This document shows positions 11,901-23,900 of a DNA stretch of 64,000 nt, in pieces. Position 1 is the stretch's first letter, and each line of letters opens with the position of its first letter. Made by a program: the position numbers and the translations under genes. Origin of the DNA: Ctena decussata (Eukaryota; Mollusca; Bivalvia; Lucinida; Lucinidae). The stretch spans positions 55,067,400 through 55,131,399 of the forward strand of contig OZ022507.1 in NCBI GenBank assembly GCA_963989385.1, given 5' to 3'. The notes beneath the pieces are model-generated. The model did not search any database, was not told where the DNA came from, and worked only from the letters and a program-made list of their open reading frames with translations.

Positions 11901-14900
11901 TGCATATCACAATACAAAGCAATGATTTTCCTCTTGTTACGCCTGATTAGCATTTAAACTTGCAAAACCATAATTATACTTCAGGTTGAAATGACAAAAA
12001 TGGAAGGCTTCACTACCCCCCCCACCCCACCCCCCCACCCCCCCCCCCACCCCCCCCACCCCCCCCCCCCTTGACACCCAGCATTTCCTTTATGCAGCAG
12101 ACTTATGCATGGCAAGTACGCAATATATATGAGTGAGAAGCCGGGCTGAGTTGGGGGGGGGGGGCATTTCCTTTATGCAGCAGACTTATGCATGGCAAGT
12201 ACGCAATATATATGAGTGAGAAGCCGGGCTGAGTGGGGTGGGGGGGGGGGGCATTTCCTTTATGCAGCAGACTTATGCATGGCAAGTACTCAATATATAT
12301 GAGTGAGGATAATTTAGATATAACCTCAACAATGACGTCAACTTCAACGTACGTTTAACATACTAACAGAGAACAAACACTTGAAACTACATTTGTCATG
12401 AAAGTTACATGTCATAGTCATAAATGCAAAGCAAAAGTCAGTGATCTGTACAAATATTTGATTATGGGGAAAATTCACACCTTAAGCGTAGAAGTCCTTC
12501 ATCATAATGGGGTGATGCTGAGGCAAATTTTGTTTAGAATGATCTCACATGAGTTACTGCCCTTGATTTGAAATCCATAAATTTAGCCGTAACTATGTAA
12601 CCAGTGAAAAAATTTCTAATAAACTTAAAATAAACCACACACAACTTGGTGCTACTTCGGCAGGGGATAAAAATTCAGCAAATTTTCTTGTTGATCTTGA
12701 ATCAATTTAATATTGACAAATTCAGCCATAAGTAATCAATAGATAGAATTCTATGAAACTTATACTAGATATGTATCACCATAATACATAGGTATATCTT
12801 TGGATTTGTTGGAATCTTTTCAGTAAGCAATGAGTTATTGCCTTGAATTGGTTTAAAATCAACAAATTGAGCCATAACTAAGTAACCAATAAATGGAATT
12901 TCATGAAACTTAAAACAATTATGTATTGGCATGACACAGCAGTGCACATTATGTTTTGTCATAATCGCTTCTTTAGTGCATGATTTAATGCCCTTGAATT
13001 AATTTAAAGTCCACAAATTAGCCATAACTAAAGTACTGGTGAACAAAATTCCTTGATACTGAAACTGAATTAAAAATGTATCATCCTAGTGCAGTGATAC
13101 TGAGGCAAGTGTTTAAGAATGGCTTCAGCTTATATATATTCCTTACTTATGCCAGACTGATTACCCTTGATTTTATTTACAATGTGGCCGTAACTAAGTA
13201 ACCAGTGAACTAAATTTTACAAAACTTAAAATAACGCATAAACAAATCAGGGCCACTTCGGCGGGGGATATAAATCACCAAATTTGCTTGTACAAGTCTG
13301 CCTCTGAGAACCTTGTTATCCTACAAGTGCCAGTACCTTAAACAAGGCACATTTCTTGTTGTGATATTACTTGTATGTCTCCACATGCGCGTCTGCATGT
13401 GAATCTACTGAGCCGCGACATGACAAAACAAACAAAGTGGCATGTGCACCCAATGAAGACTCAGATCAACCTAGGCATCTGCCCAGTCTGATCAGAGTCT
13501 TTACTGTGTGCTTAAAGGGTAAATAAGGGTCTAATCTACCTCCATGCCAACAGCAAAGACTCTGATCAGACTGGGGGAATGCCCAGGCTGAGCTGAATCT
13601 TTACAGGGTGCACATGCCACTTTGTTGGTTTTGTCGTGTTGTGCTCATGTTATGAAAAGTTTCATCTGCTGCACTTATGTCAGTTTTAAATTAAAACTCC
13701 CATAAGGCCAAGCCAACTCAGTTTTCTTCTGACAATTCTTGTTCAATTACGACAGATAGCCAAATTGAGACGACTAGGCGTGAGCTGTTACCCGATGTTC
13801 CAAATCCAGCTGTAAAGCCTTGTGAGACTCCATGTGTTGCTTTGTGAGTAATTTTAGTATTTTGAGATACCATAATTATTACAGCTAACCCTTAAAGCCC
13901 CAAAAATTAAAATTGTTTAATTGGCAAACAGTGTAGATCCAGATGAGGTGGCTCATAATGAGCCACCTCATCTGAATCTACACTGTTTGCCCTCTAATGT
14001 TCAAATGCTCAATATGATATCGCTTTGACGAGACTTTTTTAGAAATTCTGCAGACGTAAATTTTTTCGTCTGCTGTTTGGCGCATTAAGGGTTAACTCTT
14101 GATATCTCGAACACTGATATCTCAAAGCACCCTGTAATATCAAAGAATATAGTTCGGACACTTTGCCTTTGTTCATTTACATTTCATTACTTGTCTCAAA
14201 CTACTGATATCTCAAAAGTAAATTTTCTGGGACCAGAAAATTTACTTTGAGATATCAGTTATTTTCTTGAAGTAAATTTTCTGGGACCAAAAAAATTACT
14301 TTGAGGTTTCAGTAGTTTGGGATGAACTTTGACTTTCAGATATCGAGAGTTGACTGTATTAAGACAGATGGATGGAAATCTGACTTTGAACTTTACATCC
14401 TTTTCAACAATATTTCAGTCATATCAGGATGATGGTAGGGTGATAATGAAAGGCTGTGAACAATGGAAGCCCACTTACATTTTAAAAATTTGAACTTCCA
14501 GTGGGAATGGAACCCAGCCCCACTAGATCAACAGGCCAACCCTTTACCAGGTAAACCCTCTAAGCTGCAAGAGCTCCTCTATGAAGACAGAAGTGAATGT
14601 GCAAACAGTGTAGATCCTGATCAGACTGCTCCTAGAGGAGCAGTCTGATCAGGGTATATCCTGGCCCCAAGGTTATAAAACTTTTTTCATGCTCAACTCA
14701 GCTGAGCATGAAATTTAAAATGCCCATTAATATAAAAATACCAAGAAATTCAGCATTTTTTAGGCTCAGATAAGCCAAAAAGGCTACTTTTTCTGCTCAT
14801 AAATATTAAAATGCCAACCATTGTTGGCATTTTAAAATTTATGAGCAGAAAAAATTTCGTGCTCAGCTGAGTTGAGCATGAAAAAAGTTTTATAACCTCG

Positions 14901-17900
14901 GGGCCTGTTTGCCTTTCTGTCAGTAGTATAATGTATCATCACTGAATAGTAAAATAAGTTTTTACAGGTTTTATGATACTTACGGTGAATGTATTCACTG
15001 TCAGGAAAGCAACTGCCATACCCTCCCTTCCCCCTCTAAATGGGGGTCAATTCTTAAAGAAAAGCGTTTCTTTAAGGGGGAAAAAATCATGTTCACTTTT
15101 TCAGAGGAAACCCTTACAAAATGGAACCTACTCTTAAAGGAAAGAATTAGCTTCTGAGGGTGACAAATACTGTTACAGTAATACTGTTATTTAACAGTTG
15201 GCCCCCATTGAGAAGGGAGACACAAATAAAAATTGCAGAATTGCTTCCCCTGAAAGTACCCACTGACCTTAGTGTTCTACATGAAAGGGGTGAGTTCTGG
15301 TAATTCTTGGATGGATGGATGACTTGCGATTTTACATCCTTTTCTAGAAAATTTCAGTCATATTAGGACGATTGGAAGGTGATTATGAAAGGCTATATGC
15401 AATGGAACCCCATTTAGGATTGAAAAGATTTTCACCTCCAGTGGGAATTGAGAACAGGACCGCTAGATCAGCAGGCCATTGCTCAACCCACTGAGGTATC
15501 AATCTCCTGATATACTTGGACAGTTTTTCTTTATTCTCCTTAGAAATATGACCAAACAAAAAATGAATTGTCTAAAAAGTTTTAGCTGTCCGATCTCCCT
15601 GAGGACTAGTGAAGTCATGCTTTCACAGTTTGTAGATGAAAACATCTCTTTTTTTTTCCAGAGAAAACCTGAGAGAATGTGCTAGACAAACAAACTGTAA
15701 GGTTAACAATGAGACTTATTCCACCTGTATCTGGAAGACAGATGATGAACTCAACAAGACAAGAACTACAACACCTAAAGCCCCAGCCTCCCCACCACCA
15801 TTGACAAAGTCAACCAAACAGCCAGGTAATTATAGTTATTGTAAGTGTTCAGATTTTAAAACTAGTCTAGTCAAGTAAATCCCATAACCTTGCAAGGTTG
15901 ATAAGGCACCACAGATGACTTTGTAACTATCTATTTCTATCCTTATTTGAGACAATTATATACTGAACGTCAAAAGAAACGCATACAATGTATACGCCCA
16001 ATGTATTTGAAGGTATAGGTATATGCTCTTATTTCGACATTTTAAGTTAGTTTGTTAATGATATTCCAACAGAATGAGCACCTTAACACATGGATATTCC
16101 ATAAACTTTAGAGACCAGAACGCTTGCTTTTGTGCTGGGGTTGAACTTAAGGTCACCATACTTTCAGAAGCTCAATTTTAAATTCCATATAATGCTCAGC
16201 TCATTATTTTCTCCAGCCACATAATATCCGCGAAAAGGGTAAGAAACAGCGAAAAAATCAAAGCAGTCGAACCTTGCATTTTAGAGAAACAATCAGGTGA
16301 AAGTTGGCAGAAGAAACAGTAACACTGGCTAACCCATGGATTTCCATAGACCTTTTAACACCTGTATTTCTTGAAAAGAACAGAAACCATTCATACGAAG
16401 GGTTAAATGAATTAACAAGAGTAAACTAAAAAGGTTTGCAAAGAAATATTTCGCAGCACTGCAGAACTTTTGATGTTATTGGACTTCCCATTTTGCTATT
16501 TGTTTAATTGCAAGGGAGATAATTTGACAAGTGTACAAGTTCAAAGTGCTGTCATGTTCCAAAGAAGAATACCATGGTAATAAAACCAACGTTTTTATCA
16601 TGACCACACATCAGAGTCGTGTTTTGGAAACAATTTGTTATACCGCCAAAGGAAAGACAACTCTTACAACAACTTTGACTGTTTCACGATAAATTGAGAT
16701 AACTCTTTAATCAAAGTTTAATTTTGCAAGAAGATAAGTTTATATTGTTGGCAGACGTCAGTAGTGTTTTCTGCTGTATATGATTTAAAACCATAAATCA
16801 GTTGACAGAAGAAAACTGAACCTAAACTTGTAGGCGTTTCTGTTGGCGTTCAGTATATATTTACCCACCCAGCAAGCACACATCTAAGGTGAAGGGATAC
16901 AGATTATGTTTTTCCACCATTTTTGTCTTGCCTGTGAAGCAGAAGCGAGACATATGTATTGGTTTTCCGGTGTCGTCGGTGGTGGCATTGGCGGCGTAAA
17001 CTTTTGTCAAGTTTTTGCGTTTAGGTCAGTTTCACAAAGCCCTGACAGGCAAGACACCGCATTCCGCGGAATTTTTGTTATAAGGTAAAAAAATTTGTGA
17101 CTTCCTGTTTGCTTCCCTGGATGACATAGTTCTTTCAATATGGGGTTTGTGCTTGAAGGAAAGAATTTGCTCCTGAGGGATCAAATTCTTTCCCTTTAAG
17201 AGTTGACCCCCTATAAAACACTGTTTTATCTACATAATCTTGCATAGTGTTGACACAATGCTCATATCATTGTTGTTATACTTCCTTCACACTATCAGGG
17301 ATAGTCAATGAAATTAAAAGGGATTTTTATTACAAGTTGTTGATTTTGTTATATTTCAGTAGCACCTGGAACAGGACCACCCACAGTGGGACCACCATCT
17401 ATAAATCCGCCACTTACCAGTGGACCACCCACAGTCGGACCACCATCTTTAATACCTCCACAGACAGGAGGACTGCCCACCCAGAAACCACCAATTACAA
17501 AACAGTCAGGACCACCTCCTGGACAAAGCTCATCTAAAACAAGTCCAAAGATTCCTGCGGGCATCCAAACTAAATCTACTAAAGCACCACCTAGTAGTCC
17601 AGCAGGTCGTGTGACTACCCCAGGAGTACTTGCTATAGCTAGATCATCTTCTTTACGTGCCATATCTGGATCATCAATATCTTCTTCAACACAACACTAT
17701 CAGAAAGATTCAAACAAGTATGGATTAAAGCTGTGCGCTTATCATAATTATGCCTTTAATTGATAACATGAATTTATTTATTTATTTAAAGTGAATCAGA
17801 ACACTTCCATGTTTATCTGTCAGTTTTACTAAGGGAAATTACTTTTACAACTTCCTGTTTGCTTTCTTTGATGACAGAGCCTTTCCAGAATTTATTCTCC

Positions 17901-20900
17901 ATAATCATGATGTAATATTTCCCAATCTGCCCTCTTCAGATTCAAATACATTGAATTGCTCCTGAGGAGAAAATTCTTTTCTTTAAGGACAGACTTTTTT
18001 TTTTCAGAAAGATCATTTGAGAAAACTTTTCATCTTCATTATGTGCATTTCACTTGCTCCTGCAGCTAATGTTGATTCCATAGCTGTGTCACTGTTGTCA
18101 TAGCAGTGTCGCATTAGATAATGATACAGGGATATTGTTATGATATCAGAAGCTCATATAGTCTTACCAGCCTAGCCCAGGTTTCAAGGTTATAAAACTT
18201 GAGAATAATCTCAAACTCAAAATAAAGCACACTCATTGGCTGCTTCAGAGCATGTGGTCAGAAGCAACCAATCAGTGTGCTTAATTTTGAGTTTGAGAAT
18301 GTACTCAAGTTTTATAACCTCAGGGCCAGAGGTTATAAAACTTGAGTACATTCTCAAACTCAAAATAAAGCACCCTCAGCATGAAGCATGCGCTCAGAAG
18401 CAGCCAATCAGTGTGCTTTATTTTGAGTTTGAGATTATTCTCAAGTTTTATAACCTCGAACCCTGATTGGCTGCTTCCGAGCACATGCTCGTGCCCAAGC
18501 ACGCAATTAGTGTGCTTTATTTTGAGTTTGAGATTATTCTCAAGTTTTATAACCTCAAACCCTGGATAGATCATAGTGATTTCTTGCAGAACAGTGGGTG
18601 AAATTGCAAATCGCAAAGTCAAAGAAGAAAAAAAAAATTGTTCTGAATAACCTATACATGCATGTTTGTTGATATCTGGGCCTGAAGACAGTTGGCTTGA
18701 CTGAACTGACAAAGGTTGTAGGGTCTTGCTTTCAGGGGAAGCAACTGTGTCATCTTCATTTTTGCTTCCCTTCTCAGGTGATGAATTGTTAAAGAATTTG
18801 CTCCTAGGAGCAAATTCTTTCCTTTAAGAGTAGACATCATTTGGAAAGGGCTATGTTATCAGGAAAGAAGCAAGAAATCACAGAAACTGTTTGTCACCCG
18901 ACGTAGGCGGAGGGGGACTATAGAAATGACCCTCGTCCGTCCGTGTGTGCGTCCGTCCGTCCGTCCGTCCTTCCGTCCGTCCGTCCGTCCATCCGAAATC
19001 TTGTCCCCGCAACTCCTCCTACGTCTTTCATCGGATTGATTTGAAATTTTACAGATTGTATTCTTATGATATGAAGATGTGCATGTGGTTTTCGATTTTT
19101 GTTTCGGCCATTTTTGATGGAGTTACAGCCCTTGCTGACTTAGACCTTCCAAAATCTTGTCCCCGCAACTCCTCCTACATCTTTCATCGGATTGATTTGA
19201 AATTTTACAGATTGTATTCTTACAATATGAAGATGTGCATGTGGTAATTTATTTTAGTTTCGGCCATTTTTAATGGAGTTACGGCCCTTGCTGACTTAGA
19301 CCTTGTCCCCGCAACTCCTGCAACATCTTGTATCAGATTGACTTGATATTGTGCAGAATGTTTCATCATGATCTGAAGATGTGCATGTGATTTTGGAATT
19401 TCAATTGTCCTATTTTTTACAAAGTTATGGCCCTTTGTCATTTTTTGGCATTTTTCCAACTTTTGAACCGTTTGACCGAGAGAGCTAAAATTTGGTATGT
19501 TATTAGCATTTGGTAAATTGATTATTCTGATTATTGTTAGGATGTGCTAAATCATAAGTGACAGAATTATTCCCCTTTCATAGATAATAGACATTCACTT
19601 AAAGGTAAAAGGGATAACTCCAGAACTATTCATATTAATGGACTGAATTTTCATAAATGCATTGTTCATTTTTCATCAGATTCATATAAGCAGGATTGTG
19701 GCTCTTGTTATTTTGTACTGGGTATACAGTCTTGATGTTTTGATCATTTTGTAAGGGCCAATAGTTTCAGTAACCTGATTTTACACATATATGCCCCGTT
19801 CTGAACTTAAGTATTTTATAAAGAGGCTCAGTAATTGGGTATATGTCTTTGCTTATGTTCAGTTATCGTTTGCTTACCAGGTTCTGTAATATATATATAT
19901 TTTCTGTTTTTGGCCATACATTTACTCTGAAACAGAATAAAGGGCTGAAGTTTGTGACACATTTCAAACGTCGGGTGACACTTGGCCGATGGCCTTTTAT
20001 TTCTTCTGTAAACTAGCAGAAAACATTGAGGTTAACCCATTCACCATAAGTTAAACCAGAATTGTAAATTGATTAATTTTATCCACTGCAAATGGAAACA
20101 AACAAGTTTGACATTAGCAAACAGCAAAGGCCCTGACGAGCCTCAGCATATGTCCAACCTAAACTGTTTACTTTTTAGCTCATCTGAGCCAGCGGCTCCG
20201 GGGGAGCTTATAGGATGGTAAGGCTCCGTCGTCCGTCCGTCCGTCCACAATTTCAAATGACTTCTCCTCTGAAACCGCTGGGCCAGTTGTAACTAAATTT
20301 CATATAGAGCCTCCTGGGACCTTAGGAACGAAAAGTTGTTCAAACGGTCCTGGTCACATGACCAACATGGCCGCCATGCCCATATATGGTAAAAACCTGA
20401 AAAAATATCTTCTTCTCCAGAACCAATAGGCCGATGGCCTTGAAACTTGATATGTAGCATCGGGTATGCGAGTACTACCAAGATTGTTCAAATTATGACC
20501 TTGGGTTGACCTTGACCTTTTTTACGGTAAGGTCAAATTTGCTTCCTTATGCTTTTATATGGCAAGATGCTACAACATGAGATATCTGGGAAACTGTTGA
20601 AGATTTTGGGCTAAAAATTGGTATCTACAGTCAATTTAATGACTACATGAAGATTTATGAGTACAAGAGGTCAAGGTCATTCTTTGACCTTTGACCCTGA
20701 ACTCTCATATTTTGATAAGTTCTAACAATCTCCTCAAAAGCCACTGGGCCAATTGAAACCAAATTTCATATAGAGCCTTCAGGGCTTGAGGGAACAAAAA
20801 TTTATTTATACCTTCCAGGTCACATGACCAACATGGCCACCATGCCCATATATGGTAAAAACTTTTAAAAATCTTCTTCTCCAGAACCAATTGACCGATG

Positions 20901-23900
20901 GCCTTGAGACTTGGTATGTAGCATTGGGTACTTGAGTACTATCAAGATTGTTCAAATTATGACCTTGTGTTGACCTTGACTTTTTTTACAGCAAGGTCAA
21001 ATATGGGAAAATGCTAGAACATAAGATTTCACGGAAAGCTTTGAAGATTTTGGCCTAAAGATTGGTATATACAGTTGTCTTAATGAGGTCATGAAGAATT
21101 ATGAGTACAAGAGGTCAAGGTCATTTCTTGACCTTTGATCCAGATCGCTCATATTTTGACATTTTTAACCATTTCCTCAAAAGCCAAAGGGCTAATTGTA
21201 AACACATTTCATATAGAGCCTCCAGGGATTGATTGAATAAAAATTTGTTCAAACGGTCCAGGTCACATGACCAACATGGCCGCCACTACCACTTATGGTA
21301 TAATTCTTTAATATTTTTCTTCTCCAGAACCAATACACCTATGGCCTTGAGACTTGGTAAGTAGCATGGAGTACTAGAGTACCACCAAGACAGTTCAAAT
21401 GGTGACCTTGGGTTTACCTTGACCTTTTTTGCGGCATGGTCAAATATGGAAAAATGCTAGAACATAAGATTCCGTGGAAAGTTTTGAAGATTTTGGCCTA
21501 AACATGGTATACATGTATATGGTTGTCTTCATGAGTACATGAAGATTTATGAGTACAAGCGGTCATGGTCATTCTTTGACTTTTGACCCAAGACTCATAT
21601 TTTGACAATTTCAGACATGATAAGAAAAAGCCAACTTGCCAGTTGCCCAGGTGAGCGATTCAGGGCCTCATGGCCCTCTTGTTTTAGCTCTCCTGAGCCA
21701 GCGGCTCCGGGGGAGCTTATAGGATGGTAAGGCTCCGTCGTCCGTCGTCGTCCGTCCGTCCGTCCGTCGTCCGTCCACAATTTCAAACGTCTTCTCCTCT
21801 GAAACCGCTGGGCCAATTATAACCAAATTTCATATGCAGCCTCTAGGGAACTTAGGAACGAAAAGTTGTTCCAACGGTCCTGGTCACATGACCAACATGG
21901 CCGCCACGCCCATATATGGTAAAAGCCTAGAAAAATCTTCTTCTCCAGAACCGATAGGCCGATGGCCTTGAAACTTGGTATGTAGCATCGGGCATGTGAG
22001 TATTACCAAGATTGTTCAAATTATGACCTTGGGTTGACCTTGACCTTTTTTACGGTAAGGTCAAATTTGCTTCCTTGTTCTTTTATATGGCAAAATGCTA
22101 GAACTTAAGATATCTTGGAAACTGTTGAAGATTTTGGGCTAAAAATTGGTATCTACAGTCATCTTAATGAGTACATGCAGATTTATGAGTATTAGAGGTC
22201 AAGATCATTCTTTGACCTTTGACCCAGGACTCTGATATTTTGACAATTTCAAACAATCTCCTCAAAAGCCACTGGACCATTTGCAACCAGATTTCATATA
22301 GAGCTTCCAGGGGTTGAGGGAACAAAAATTTATTCATACTGTCCATGTCACATGACCAACATGGCCGCCACGCCCATATATGGTAAAAACCTTTAAAAAT
22401 CTTCTTCTCCAGAACCAATGGCCCGATGGCCTTGAAACTTGGCATGTAGCATTGGGTACTTGAGTACTACCAAGATTGTTCAAATCATGACCTTGGGTTG
22501 ACCCTGACCTTTTTATGGCAAGGTCAAATAAAGGAAAATGCTAGAAAATAAGATTTCATTGAAAGCTTTTAAGATTAAGTCCTAGAAATTGGTATACACA
22601 GTCATCTTACTGAGTACATGAAGATTTGTGAGTACAAGAGGTCAAGGTCATTCTTTGACCTTTGACCCAGAACTCTCATATTTTTACAATTTCAAACAAT
22701 CGCCTCAAAAAAAAACCACTGGACTAATTGTAACCAAATTTCAAATAGAGCTTTCAGGTGTTGAAGGAACGAAATTTTATTCAAACGGCCCAGGTCACAT
22801 GACCAACATTGCCGCCACGCCCATATATGGTAAAAACCCTTAAAAATCTTCTTCTCCAGAACCAATCGACCGATGGCCTTGAAACACGGTTTGTAGCATT
22901 GGGTACTCCAGTACTATCAAGATTGTTCAAAATGATGACCTTGGGTTGACCTTGAATATTTTACGGCAAGGTCAAATATGGGAAAATGCTAGAACATAAG
23001 ATTTCATGGAAAGTTTTGAAGATTTAGGCCTAAAAATTGGTAAATACAGTTATCTTTATGAGTGCAAGAGGTCATGGTCATTCTTTGACTTTTGACCCAA
23101 GACTCATATTTTGACAATTTCAGACATAAGAAAAAGCCACTTTGCCAGTTGCTCGGGTGAGCGATTCAGGGCCTCATGGCCCTCTTGTTTCTTAAAGGTA
23201 CAGTTAATGTTTTCACTGACAATAGGTGCCATCATCAGCCTGCTCAGAGCTAAGGCTGCTTCAGGAGGTTCTGGTTTGTATTAGACCAACATACCATAAT
23301 GTGCCTAAATTTTGGGACACCTAAAAATTATTAATTTTCCATTTGGAACAAATGGAAAATTAATAATTTTAAGGTGTCCCAATACTATGCACATTATGGT
23401 AATGTCAAAAACAGAATTTTTACAGATTGCATTAGTACAAGTCACCATCAAAATGTTAATTTGATACTGAATTGGGTGCATCAAGTATCAAACTGTCAAT
23501 GTCAGCCATCATATTGGATGGATGCATCAGGTATCAACTTTTCATTGTGATGGCTGATTGACAGCCATCAAAATGATACTTTGATACTCAGTAGATGCAT
23601 TGCATCCAGATATCAAACTTTTGTTGTGATGGCTGACTACGGAAGCCATCAAAACAGTTGTTTGATACTCAACAGATACATCAGGTGTCAAACTTCCAAT
23701 GTGATGGCTGACTTGATGGACTATGTGTGCACGTGTCAAATTTTAGGAGTCATGTACGTACTAGCTTAGTCTAATGTAATGTGCCAAAAGATATTAGAGC
23801 CACGACACGAGAAAACCAACAGAGTGGTTGTGCACCCAGCGCAGACTCAGGTCAGCCTGGGCATCTGCTCAGACTGATCAGAGTCTCCGCTGTCCGCATG

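Larger units (their letters stand above)
10997..12500. mobile_element. TIR element M (copy 1) inserted in the 150-bp array
   Basis: Left end AAGGACTTCTATGCTTAAGG, right end (reversed) GAAGGACTTCTACGCTTAAG. A second, right-truncated copy at 25218-26113 aligns from ACTAGC onward, including CATGGGGAGATAATCCAGG. No coding capacity, so non-autonomous. It carries the PIF-like insertion at 11035 and a C/A-rich tract. Confidence 0.75.
10318..13300. repeat. Tandem array of ~150-bp units, split by a 1.5-kb insertion
   Basis: Units at 10380-10985 and 12505-13290 share GGAATTTCATGAAACTTAAA, GCAGTGCACAT and CATGAGTTATTGCCCTTGA. A PAL-free terminus with AGCCACGCGGTATGGTGG lies near 10335. The middle is the element at 10997-12500. 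Confidence 0.6.

Noticed and set aside
17349..17663. A glycine/proline-rich open frame on the minus strand
   Set aside because: It is the antisense shadow of the CACHD1-like stalk exon.
20172..23190. YY1-type sites from ATGGCCGCCA in family A/B units
   Set aside because: The consensus core is ATGGCGGC; these read ATGGCCGC, so the match is not good enough to claim.
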